Below, piece after piece: positions 1 through 10,753 of a stretch of 64,000 nucleotides of DNA. Position 1 is the first letter of the stretch; each line of letters opens with the position of its first letter. This stretch comes from Lojkania enalia (lineage: Eukaryota; Ascomycota; Dothideomycetes; Pleosporales). A program made the translations under genes and the position numbers. A model generated the notes under the pieces. That model did no database searches. It worked only from the letters and a program-made list of their open reading frames with translations, and had not been told where the DNA came from. The stretch spans positions 70,382 to 134,381 of the forward strand of contig ML986590.1 of NCBI GenBank assembly GCA_010094045.1. Reading direction: 5' to 3'.

Positions 1-3000
1 GGGGTGTTATTGCGAACCCGGCATGAGATGGCTGCTAAGGCCAGGGCCGGGTATATTGGTGCTGTCAGATGGGAGGGATACTGCCGGGCAATCAGACGTC
101 TATCGAGCCTGCAGCAGCCACCGCTGTCGACTCCGGCGGAAAGCCTGCGCTGTCACTCGCCCAGTGTTCCGTGGCTAAACAGCGAGCAAATGGGCTCCTG
201 CAGGCGCATTGTGGTGTAACCTAATCGTAGAATTCTTCAGACTATGCGTGTTGTTGTCCCAGAGCGCATCGCGCCCTGACCACCACGGGCCCCCATCAAG
301 GCAATCTTCCAAGGCCTGCCAGCCACCTTTTGAGATTCGCCGGCGATCTCCCCACACACCTCAGCTCCCCCTCATCTCGATATCGCCCACTATTCTCCGT
401 TTCCGGAACTGCATTCTGCCGTGGGCCATTGCGCTACTTGTGCATTCTGCCTGCCCTGCCAGCGTGGAGCGCCGCTCAACACCATGGCCGAGCATCGTCA
501 AGCTGGCATCCGGGGACACTGACGGCGCGCCATGCCAGCCGACGACGGGATTTCAGGGTCGAGATGGTGCACCGTACCGGGCATTCGCCGTCATCTTCTG
601 GAGTTGCCTCTGCTGTGTGACGTGAGTATGCAATGGCAATGCAGCCAGCACCCTTAGCTGCCAGCGTTCTGTAAGTATTCGATGCATCCGTTCTCGAGGT
701 ATCTCCCCCCACCTCCCCCGGCAACGCTCTTGGGCGCTGCTGAACGGCCTGCGTGCTAGCCGCCATGTGCGCAGATGTGTCCCGTACGACAATGGCCAGC
801 GGCCAGTGTTCGTCATGGACGACGAGACGGACAGGCCTCAGTGGCCCCAGTGTTCTGCGCCATTGGGGCTACGGGTCAGAGGAACCTGTAACAAAAAGGC
901 AAGCGGAATGGGAGCTCCTGAGATATTGGGCGCCAACGGAGGGTTATATATACAGCCTCTCAAGTAGAGTAGTTTCAATGGCTAAATTCCGAGCGCGGTT
1001 TGGGTGCTCTCAGGGCTGTGGCTCTGCAGATAACCCGGGCGTCCCGTTCAATGCCCTGGACAGCGCCCATACCGCCCCTCGAACCTGGGATTGCCGTTGA
1101 ATCGATGCACGACTGAAGGCCTTTGCCCACCCATGCTGCCGCCGCCGCTGCTACTGCCGCCGCCGATTCCGCGCAGTGCAGCAAAGGACGCCGCCCCTAG
1201 GCTGCATGGATCCCCTCGCTGTGGTAGAATGTGACAGGCAGTCTATTGTTCCGTTCTACTCCAAGATAGGCCTTGGCTGTTGAGGTCCTTCTCCGCCGAC
1301 TCGAGTGCTCGACATATAGAAGCCTCGTCTGCACGGTGTTTGGAGCCCTTCTGGCGTTTCAAACCCCTTCCCTTACCCTTCGCTCCGCCGTGCATCAAAT
1401 TGCACCCTCAGAAGTGCGTCAGCGGGCTGGACCAGCTTCCTTACCTGCTCGCGTTTTCCGGCATTGCGCTGAGCACATACCGTCCTGTCGTTTCCCACCA
1501 CATCCCGGCGTGACACCGCGAACCACGTCCGCCCAGAAACGGGCGAGCGTGCAAGAACTTTAATCAACAACAAGCAGCAGGAGGTCGAAGGAGAGCAAAA
1601 GGCCGGCAGTGTTGGGCCGTCAAGAGTGGGATCGCGCGACTTTTGTTGAAAAGAGGGTTTGATATCTAAGGTTGCTATTGGCTGGGAGCAAGAGCTTGCG
1701 CTGTATCCACCGCCGCGGTTGGTTCACTGAAGGCAACATTTCCCGGGGCAACGGCGTCTAAGTGGAGATTCTCAAAGCTCAAAACGGCACGTGGCGACGA
1801 ACCAGAGCATCGCCCGTTGCGCTTCTGACTAGACGCAAGAGCGGCGGTTGATAGTGGCGGGAGTTAAGGCCACAGGACGACTGCGGAGAGTCCGGTCGCC
1901 TACAGCGGAGTGGGTGCTCCAGACAGCCGCCCGGCAAGACTTTAAAGGAACATCTATCTGCCTAGGCACGTTGCGTTGGTTGCTTCTTCATCCTGTCAGT
2001 CCCTCCCTCCCTCCCTCTTCGGTCTCTGGCTATCAATTGCAACCGACATCGGACCGCCCGCTCCCTACCGGCAGCACAACATAATCCCATTCTCGTTCAT
2101 CTGACTGGCTGGCCCACGTATCGCTGCTATCGTTTGAGAGGAAGGACCTTAGACGGTCCCACGGTTCGGTCTAGGACCCACCCCGCCCCCGGACGACAGC
2201 GAGAACTGCGACGACGAGAGAGCGGCCAGCGAGCACATGCTTCGAAGTGAGAGCACGTGAGGGCGACCTTGAGTGGATTCTGCGGAGAGCCCGGGGTTCA
2301 GAGTCCGCGGAGAGGAGCTTGTTGCCGGCCAGGGATTGCGCCATCTCCCGCACGGCAGCTAGGGTTGGACGTGGAGTAGACTCCGTGCCTGCGAGCGGGT
2401 GTTAATTTGGGGTCCCCGCCGGCCAGCCAGAGCCAGAGCCAGCCCCAGAGCCAAAGCCGGCGCCAGAAGCTTCGAAAGCTTGATGCGAGGAAGAGACAGG
2501 GCAGCAGCAGTGGCAGCGGTAGCAGCAGGAACGCCCGAGTGACTGCGCGACAACACTGCGTCCAAGGGAGCGACTTGGGCGTGCGTCAGAGCCAGCACCA
2601 TCGCCAGCAGCATTCCCACAGCCGCAGCATCGCACCATCCTCAACACCATCGCCCATATCGTGGCCGCCAGCATCGCCAGCATCGCCAGCAGCACCACCA
2701 GCAGCACCACCAGTGTCGCCTTGGGCGCCATCGTTGAGACCTAGCTCGGTATCGTCGTCCCCAACGCCTCAGCGCAGTAGCCCATGGGACTGCGAACCAC
2801 GGACGGCCCTTCTCTTTCTGGACACGCGCCTAGTCTGCCAGCTTCCAGCGGCTCCAGCGACCTCCAGCAGCTCCCAGCAATTCCAAAAGCCCCCCCTACG
2901 ATAGGCTGGTGCCCGCCCGCGCCTGCCCTACCAAGGCCCACAGTCGTCGACGAGAGCCTCTGACTGGCCCGCGGCGTGCTCATCCTTCTTCTTCCTGTCT

Positions 3001-3507
3001 TGCTCGATTAGGAGCACCACGCTCGCTACCACTCCAGACTCCTTAAAACGGCCTTACTCCCAGCTGCGCGAGCCTCGATGCCCCCGTTGCCGCGTACTCT
3101 TCTTATACCACCCGCCTCGCCATTCGCCTTACCATTCTCCCTTTATCATACGGCCGCTGGATCACTACCGCCTATATCTATACCGCTCTCTCCCGCGCTG
3201 CCGATTGTCTCGTGCAACCCGCTGTCATCTCACTTCCTTCCGACTTCGTTCGCCTTCCGCACCTGCCGCGCTTCTAGAGCTCCTGGGCCGGCGGAGCTGC
3301 GCCGTCGATAAATCGAGGCTCCTTCTCAACACCATTCCTTGGTCGTGTCGTCGTGCAGCTGCTCCCGCCTGCGACCTCCCGGTCTCCCTTCTACGCCCGT
3401 TACCCTGCCCAGCGACAACCACGGACAAATCCACTTCAGGAGACTGAGAGCATAGAGTATTCCTAAGCAGCCAAGTCACCTACCGTGGACGGGTCTTGAT
3501 CGATCTC
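1..3507. other. Long region upstream of the velvet gene, probably promoter and 5' leader
   Basis: No protein-coding gene can be supported here. Pyrimidine-rich and CAG/CCAGCAGCA-type low-complexity stretches are frequent, for example near 2420-2470, 2500-2530 and 2640-2720, and CT-rich sequence runs through 3080-3480 up to the velvet start codon. Several open frames exist but their translations are biased Ser/Gln/Pro text that follows the repeats. Long regulatory upstream regions and leaders are common for fungal developmental regulators, so I read this as promoter plus 5' UTR. That reading is inference. The left edge may also hold the far end of a neighbour's control region. Confidence 0.5.
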
Positions 3508-5431
3508 ATGTATCCCTTCAACCCGCCTCCACTCTATTCCCACCCCGGGACGGTGCCTGCCACCACGGTGCAAGCCAGCTCTCACTTGCCCTTGCGAAGG
3601 TACGAGCGGAGCCCACCACCAGTCCAACCGCCTCAATTTTTCGCCATTAAGACGTCGACTAATGATGAAACCTTCAGAGAAGATGTTACCCTGACGCTGC
3701 GCCAGCAACCCAAAGAGGCGCTCGTCACCACTGAAGGCAAGGAGAAAGGTATCATTTGGCTGTCCTGAAGACCCCATCTTCTGCAGATAGAATATGCTAA
3801 TCACCGCCAGCGCGCAAACCGGTCGACCCGCCACCCATTATCCAACTCTCTGTCAAGCCGCAAGCCGACCCCGCCCAGTGAGTTGACCCAACTATTGCAA
3901 TAGCGAGGCCCGCTGACATACGCCAGGCATTTCCTCCAGAGCCCTTATTTGTTTATGTGCACGAGCTTGTATAAGGTCGACAAGAATGAGGCCTGGGACG
4001 GTGGCGGCAGCAAGTCTTTGGCTGGATCCCTTGTCTCTTCCCTGCATCGACTGAAGGACGTGGACAACAAAGGTACGCATAGATATTACGGTAGTACTCA
4101 ATCGATCCTCGAACCCGGAGAGTGTCCGCTCACGAACGGATCAGATGGTGGATTTTTTGTCTTTGGCGACATCTCCGTCAAAGTGCAGGGATCATTTCGC
4201 TTACACTTCAGCCTTTTCGATCTGCAAAAGTAAGTGCAAACAGGGATTGGCTCCGGAGGCATCACTAACCGATTCAAGGGACGCATGCGAAGTGCAGTAC
4301 CTTGGTTCAATAACCTCGGATCCATTCAAAGGTGGGTATAGACATTCATACGATGAAAGGAAGGCTTGTTAACCCCAGAGCAGTCCTATTGCCCAAAGAT
4401 TTCAAGGGAATGGACGAGTCCACTTATTTATCCCGGGCCTTCTCTGACCAAGGCGTGCGATTGCGTCTCCGGAAAGAGCCAAGGGCCATGATGTAAGAGG
4501 CATTGTACCGCCTCCAGGATCAGTCTAACAGAATGGGAACAGGGGGAATAAACGACCATACCCTTACGCCGTCGATACGCCCGTATCCAACACTCATATA
4601 CGACCAAACATGTCGGACTATCCCTCGTACGATGATCCGTCTCCCAACAAGCGGTTCCGGCACGACAGTGAAGATGTTAGCAAGCCAGAGTATTCCGACC
4701 ACTCTGCGCCGTCATACACGACAAGTTACACTGCGTCCCACTATGCCGTCAGGCAGCCCAGCTTGGCCGGAATGCAGAGTGTGGCACAGTACTTACCACA
4801 CACTACAGTCTCCGAATCGCCTCCATTCGCGTTCCGTTCCGGGTATGGCAACACATCAAACTATCTTACCAGTACACTACTCCCTACATCAAGCACACCA
4901 TCAGCAGCTAGATCGATGAGCTCTGGGACTATAAGTTCACAACAGAGATACCCCAATATGGCGCAGCAATCTTACTCTAGCATGTTGTCGGGCTTTGGAA
5001 CGCAAGCTGCTTCCACTATGGGTATTGGGGAGGAGCACCGCCCTGCCACAGCGACGGGCATACCACCCTCCATGTCGATAGCGCAACAAACATCACAAAA
5101 CCAGCAGTCGTCTCATCAGCACCACGATTCCATCGGATCGTCCACAGGTGGGTCATATAGCTCCCCTGACGCGGCCCGACAACCGGGATTCGCAGACCGT
5201 TATCATCAGCTAGCACAACATCTACCAAATCCGACTCGCCAAACAGATCGTTATGACGACCAATCTCAACTGGCGACTAGTCTGTTCTCAGGTCAAAGGA
5301 ACTCTCACCCGGTCCTCTCTCAAGACGAGATTTTGACGAGTCATACAGATACTGGAATACCTCATCATTCGCTCCCATACGATCCGGACTTGGGTCCATC
5401 CACTGAGGAGCAATTCGCTAATAGTCGGTGA
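3508..5431 (+). CDS. vosA: Velvet-domain developmental regulator, VosA-like
   Basis: Velvet proteins are fungal DNA-binding regulators that link sporulation, trehalose content and secondary metabolism. They work as homo- and heterodimers in the nucleus. Seven exons join in frame: 3508-3748, 3811-3877, 3927-4072, 4145-4229, 4279-4331, 4381-4492 and 4543-5431. They give 530 residues, and all six introns are 49-72 bases with GT..AG ends. The velvet domain covers about residues 55-235. Its marks are [47 protein letters not shown] and [15 protein letters not shown]. It lacks the proline-rich insertion typical of VelB. After a basic KRPYPY stretch the last 280 residues are Ser/Gln/Tyr-rich and disordered, fitting the activation tail known for VosA. 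Family membership is near certain. VosA rather than VelC is from memory of the subfamily motifs and is less sure. Confidence 0.85.
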
Positions 5432-6473
5432 CGATAGATAGCGTTTTGCCTTTTCGACCATTCACCAGGTAGTGATATCTGCTCGTCCCGCTCGTTCTGC
5501 TCGCCCGGCTCGTTAAGTTAAGATCGGATTATGCGACGAGGGTGGACTACACTTGGCTGAATGGCAAATCACTTCTTCTCGATCTCGGTTCAGGGTACTA
5601 TAAACCAACCCTGGCCAAGTTGCAGTCCTTCTGTATTGTTTTCAATGAAGTTAATTCATTCGCCGGCGTTCTCTGGGTAATGGAAAAAGAAAATAACCGG
5701 CGTTGTTGGCGTATTCAGGCATCACAGCGATTGCCTGTAGGAGTTTGCCAATTTGTATAGGTGGTCAGGTAATGTTGACAAGTTAGTTATTCTTGTCATT
5801 CAGTTCGTGTTTGTATTTTTGAGGACAATTCTAGGTCAAAGACGGATTGGTACATCATTGGGTTGTATTAACATCAAAGACTCACGAACGACGTAGCGTC
5901 ATGCTTTTGACTCGATTCGACGATTCGAGGAGTTGTTGTTGTCAAGAGGAAGACAGGGATAGTTGCACTGGAAATACAATCTTGTGATATGCCTGCTTTG
6001 GCAGTGGCTGTTGATATCTGTTGTAGGAGGTACCAGGATATGCTTTAGTTTTTTCTTCCGTCTCATGCAGGCGTTAAGGCCTCTAACCCGTATCAAAATC
6101 AATAGAAACCTGGGCGTGGTTTACCAATTCGACTAGCCGAATTCAGAGCAGCCTCAATCCGTAAAACCCTCCATTAACACAAACGATGGTCCAAGACCAA
6201 AACGCCATCAAACGTACGATACCATCACATCACATGCAAACACCCCCAAAAATTATTCCGCGCACAGGGCACCTAACAAGACAGCCACCTCGATGTCCGA
6301 AGTTCGCATTAGAGTTTCGACGGTGCAGCGCCACCATTGACGTTTAGGGTATGGTGGTGTGTGGGTGTGGGGGCAATCGCGCGGGACGAGGGCCGTTTGC
6401 CCGTTTTTCAAGGGTATCTACTATAGGGATGATGATGGATGATGATGAGGTGCATGAGGGGTTAGTCAGGTGA

Positions 6474-6490
6474 TTTTTTTTTTTTTTTTT
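6474..6490 (+). repeat. Poly-T tract (17 T)
   Basis: A homopolymer run in the intergenic space, followed by a CT-rich stretch. It could be a slippage site or the poly-A remnant of an inserted copy. No flanking element is visible. Confidence 0.7.
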
Positions 6491-6773
6491 CTTCTTTTTT
6501 CCATGCACCTTAAGGTTCTCAGAAGCATTCTCGTCACAAGACCCATACATTGACGCCGAATGGACACCTGAATTGTAAAAGGGGGTATCACGTGAAGGAA
6601 AGTCTCCTGAGAGCCCTTTGGAAAATATGTATGGTTAGGGTTTAGTATGCGGTGAGGTGCGAGAGATTGGCTTGGATTGGTTGGTTAGTTGGGGATATTT
6701 TCTGATTTGGTGGGTTTTTTTGAGGAATGTAGTGGTTGGGATTGGGGTTCTGTGATTGTGATGGATGAGGAGA

Positions 6774-6792
6774 GGGGGGGGGGCGGGGGGGG
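6774..6792 (+). repeat. Interrupted poly-G tract
   Basis: Two G runs separated by a single C, in a G-rich, T-rich strand-biased region (about 6600-6800). This could be a G-quadruplex-prone site. Only composition is seen. Confidence 0.6.
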
Positions 6793-6921
6793 CGGCTAGT
6801 ATATATGGCAATGCGGGGTTATGCTCAGTTGCCTTCTTGCTATACTCCGGGTTTCGGGTTTACTCTATTGCTATCTTTACTATCTAATTGATACGTTTGG
6901 TTTTTATTTGGAAAGGGGGGT

Positions 6922-8472
6922 CTAGATGAGGGTGGGATCGATGGTGTGGCTGTCGGGGGGTTGCGAGTCGTTATCCGGGCACTGGCAGTGTGATAATAGT
7001 TCCTTGATATATTCGAATATTTTCTGTTCCTCCCCGTCAAGCCCGCCCGGCGCAAGGTCTAGAAGTTCGTTGAGCTTGTTGTCGACGTAGATAATGGGGA
7101 ATTTTCGACTTTCTTGTTCTGAATCAAGGTCTTCCGACGCCTGTTGATTGTTCGAGATACTTGACGTGGGAGGTAAGAATTCAGTGGTCTCGCCATCAAC
7201 TTCGATGGACTGGAGAACTGTTTGTTCACACTCAACGTCTTCGACCATCTGTCCCTTATCCGAGATACTTTGCGCAGGAGGAAGAACTTCGGGGCCCTCG
7301 CCATCAACATTGACCATAGGAGCCACAAGAAGCGAATATTCATCCACCGACGTCGATCCTTCACTGTCACCCCATTTGATGAGCCCCGGGCTAGCGACGA
7401 ATTTGACTTTGCCAGAGGGGGCTTGGCACGTCTCGTCAACGCTTAGCATCACAGGAACCGAAAATGCGTCACCGGCTTGTGGGTAGACGAGCTGGAGGCG
7501 GCAAGACCGAGTGAACATTCTATAGGCCAATTTGAAAGCCTTTGCCACAATGAGGCCCGTTGATGCGCGCAAGCGCATCGTGAGCTCAGAATCCAGGCCA
7601 GGAATTAAAGTATGGATTGTCACGGCAATGGCTTCGCAGAGGCGCCATTGGACGTCCATAGTGCTTAGTTGCATGTGCCTCGTCGCTTGGTCCTTATGCA
7701 ACGCTCTGCAGTCTCCTAGCAGAATGGGAAGCCCGATTCTCTGAGCCATCTGCCCCACTGTATTGACCCTCCAGGCTTCGGAAGAAAGAGTAGGCGTAGG
7801 CCAGCCACCGATGTGTCCTTGCCCGTACAATGTGATCCACGATTTACTTAACGGACAGCCATACTCGCCGAATATAGACAAGGGGGACGTAAATACCCAC
7901 CGCATTATCAGTGACCATATCGCCGCCTGGAATAGATACTTGCGGTTCGGCCTGGGACTCCAGGTCTCCTGGGGCACGCCTCGGAGAAGGTCGTATGCTG
8001 CTAAGAAGTGCGCTCTTTCGTGGGCGGGGGAGGGCGATAATACGCGGCTCAGAGCTCTGATCGAGGACGAGAGGTCATGGAAATAGCCGATGAACTGTTC
8101 ATCTGTCCACTTCTCCTGCCCCGCCTGGTCTTGAACGGCACAGCTTCTGTAGTGATGCAGCTGCGAAAGGAGGTTCTACCTCTGTAGTTGCGCGACTTCG
8201 TGGGCGTCTGTCAATTGCTTATTCTGCTTTTGAACGATTTGGCACTGCTCTTTCAGCACCTGGATCTGCGTTTTGGCGCGCTCGAATTCATTCTCCAGGA
8301 GCTGGTTTTGCGTCTGCAGCTCTTGGATTTCGGTCTGTATAGAGAAGCGGTCTCCGCGGTACGTCTCGTCGGAATGGATGAACGACTCCGAGGCGGGTTC
8401 GGGGCTTGGGGATTGGGCTTTCCGGGAATCCTCCCGGGGGATAACAACCCTACGCTTCGGTCGTCCCCGCAT
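6922..8472 (-). pseudogene. Orphan coiled-coil protein gene with one in-frame stop
   Basis: One minus-strand frame is open from the ATG at 8472 to the stop at 6922, about 516 codons, except for a single TAG at 8178-8176. The N-terminal part (residues 1-98) has a basic start, MRGRPKRR, then a Glu/Gln-rich coiled coil from about residue 45 to 95. After the stop the frame continues without break. It contains KWTDEQFIGYFHDLSSSI, a globular middle with conserved-looking Trp and Cys residues, and an acidic C-terminal third with two similar Asp/Glu/Gln-rich segments. I do not recognise a domain, and function is unknown. The stop sits in CAG-AGG-TAG-AAC, so one C-to-T change of a Gln codon would explain it. 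Splicing it out would need a 33-base intron, shorter than any other seen here. It may be a fresh pseudogene, a sequencing error, or two separate short genes. Confidence 0.55.
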
Positions 8473-9060
8473 GGAGATGATGATAGTGGCGTGTATGAAT
8501 AGTAGCGGGTAAAGATGCGGGAGCTAGGACTTCGTGTGCCGGAAATTATCTGTGGTCCATAAACGGCTCGGTAAAGGCGGGCTGCAGAAGCTGATGAGTG
8601 CGTTACTGCTCCCTCTATAGACACCTATTATTGGAAAGAGCGAAGTTCCTTAGATTTCGTCTTCGGCACCTTCTCATACAGGAAATCTAGTATAAGTATT
8701 GGGAGATATGAGGAGCTAATCTTCCAGGAATCATACATGGTGATAAACGATGATGATTAAGGTTAGAATTGCTTTGGAACGCGAAGATGCTGGATTGACC
8801 ATATCTATTTAGATTCTGAAGACCTATTCAAAGACGTCAATTTGATGACACTACGGTTTCGATGGCTAGTCAATGACCTAGGCAATTCTATATTCTACTA
8901 GCTAATGGGACCTTTTCGGTTGTCAATGACTAGCCATATCAAGGAAATTCTGGTCTGTGAAAGACTAACCGGGAAAATCACAGCGGGATTGACCAAACAT
9001 CTAGGAACTCTTGTCTGACTTGGAAACCGTGAAACGCTGGGAGCGGATTTCCATCGCAGA
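8473..9060. other. Intergenic, upstream of the coiled-coil gene
   Basis: No gene seen. The AT content rises toward the assembly gap, and several similar short phrases (variants of CTAGTCAATGAC and CTAGNCATATC) recur between 8860 and 9000. This suggests a small decayed repeat. Confidence 0.35.
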
Positions 9061-9135
9061 NNNNNNNNNNNNNNNNNNNNNNNNNNNNNNNNNNNNNNNN
9101 NNNNNNNNNNNNNNNNNNNNNNNNNNNNNNNNNNN
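9061..9135. other. Assembly gap (75 N)
   Basis: A run of N, followed directly by C7 and A-rich low-complexity sequence with GAAAA repeats to about 9168. The homopolymers probably caused the gap. Confidence 0.99.
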
Positions 9136-10753
9136 CCCCCCCCAAAAAAAAAAAGAAAAGAAAAGAAAATACTTAATGATTCATGTTTCGCCGTTCATTA
9201 AACTGGCAATGTAGACTCCTATAAATGTAGAATACTTCCGTTTATTAATAATACCTACGTATTAAGTCGGTAGCAAGGCCGTTCCTACCCACAGCTATCA
9301 CCGCTTTCCAGTTTCCGAATTCAAGCGACTGATTTCTCAAGATCAGTTCGAGGAATTATGACTCCGTGGGTACTAGAATAATATGACGATGCCCAGAAGT
9401 TTAAAAACAAACTCGAGGGGTTACTATAGCTTGAGATGTTTTGAGGTGCCGCTCATGCATCGAGGTGTCGTTCGAGTTCTACCGCCCTACTTAGTTTTCG
9501 CCTGTTTCCTAAACGCCACTTAATGTTTCCGAGAACTCTCTTTGGCGAACATTTATGCAATGCTTCACGATGCACTACAACACGTTTATCCCCATCCACG
9601 GTACACTATCTTATTGTGTGTACCCCTTCCGATGGTTTCAGCTCCATTACCAAATTTCTAGCTTCATGACCAGCCAACTATTGATGGCGTCAGATTGCAA
9701 TTGAAAAAAAAAAAATGTCTGTATTTTGCCGAAGCTCAACACTTCGATTCGGATAGGTCACACGGACGAGCCTTTGGCCTTCATAACCCCTACAACGTAC
9801 CAAGATTGTGTATTCATGGGAAATGTATTTGTTGTGCTAGGAATTGATGAGAAGACATTGGAAGAACACGTGCTTGGTTCCTCTAGCACCTTCAACGTAA
9901 ACTATGTCAAGATGCCAATAAATGTTCTGGGGCATTTCATGAAATATTTCAATGACTAATAATACACTAGTAAGGCAAGCCTAAGCGAAAAGATTTCTAC
10001 ATCACTCGTTGTTGAGGTGGTAACGCGGATTATAGTATCATAGTAAGAGGATAGTGGGGCGACGTTCCTAGCTCCACATTCCTGACCCGCCGTAATGAAT
10101 GTGGATCAGGTACACTCTGCAGAAATGACTTAGTTTCTTTAAGGCCAGCCAAATCGAGGCTGATTACCCAACATTCACCAGGTCTGTTTGATGAGTGATA
10201 CACTTCATATCTGTGTTGAACATCCGGGAAGCCTACGCTAGACCTCAAATCCCAAAACCTGTGTATATTCAATGCTGTGATTCCTCCTGGCGCTTTTCTC
10301 AACCACGTTTACCCAATCTTTCCCTGGGCGATACTGTAGGGTCGATGACTAACTCATTCATCCATACGATTCTCTCTGTGCACCTATTGTGCGAAACAGA
10401 GCCAGAGGTTATGACTCGTTCGCATTGAAGCGATAAAGTAATTAGACCAGCTAGATGTTCTTTGGTTAAATAAAAGGTGCTCATATCTGTATGCGAGACA
10501 GAAGGGGCTGAGGTAGCGCAAGTCGACGGCCGCCAAGGCACTAATTGTGCGGAGATCGATCTTGGATACATTCCCTGCTGTCAATCACGTTCGTCACTTG
10601 TGACCCCTGTCAGAGATGCGTCCCCAAATAATACAATCCCCATTGTGTGGTATCATTGACAGCCAGGAACCAAAATACACGTATTATTTCACCCAGAAAC
10701 GCCCAGCTCGCTTGAAGCATGAAGACAAGCCCAACAAAATCTTGTTATTGCAC
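9136..10753. other. Gene-poor stretch with one possible gene fragment
   Basis: No complete gene is supported. An open frame at 9726-9959 (+) encodes 77 residues with a protein-like ending (HVLGSSSTFNVNYVKMP, then FMKYFND) but has no ATG start and no recognised domain. It may be a last exon or a relic. Short open frames on the minus strand at 10030-10302 and 10299-10571 have no recognisable features. Confidence 0.35.

Larger units (their letters stand above)
5432..6921. other. Intergenic, convergent 3' regions
   Basis: This lies between the velvet gene (+) and the coiled-coil gene (-), so it should contain both 3' UTRs. I see no gene. A GATGAT microsatellite lies near 6428-6448, a run of 17 T at 6474-6490, and an interrupted G tract at 6774-6792. 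Confidence 0.5.

Noticed and set aside
2407..2904. 165-codon Ser/Gln/Pro-rich frame upstream of the velvet gene
   Set aside because: Its text follows CAG/CCAGCA repeats, the opposite strand is also open, and there is no folded domain, so leader sequence is more likely.
8146..8178. 33-base intron that would remove the in-frame TAG of the coiled-coil gene
   Set aside because: It has GT..AG ends, but all other introns here are 44 bases or longer, and the sequence inside reads as natural coding text.
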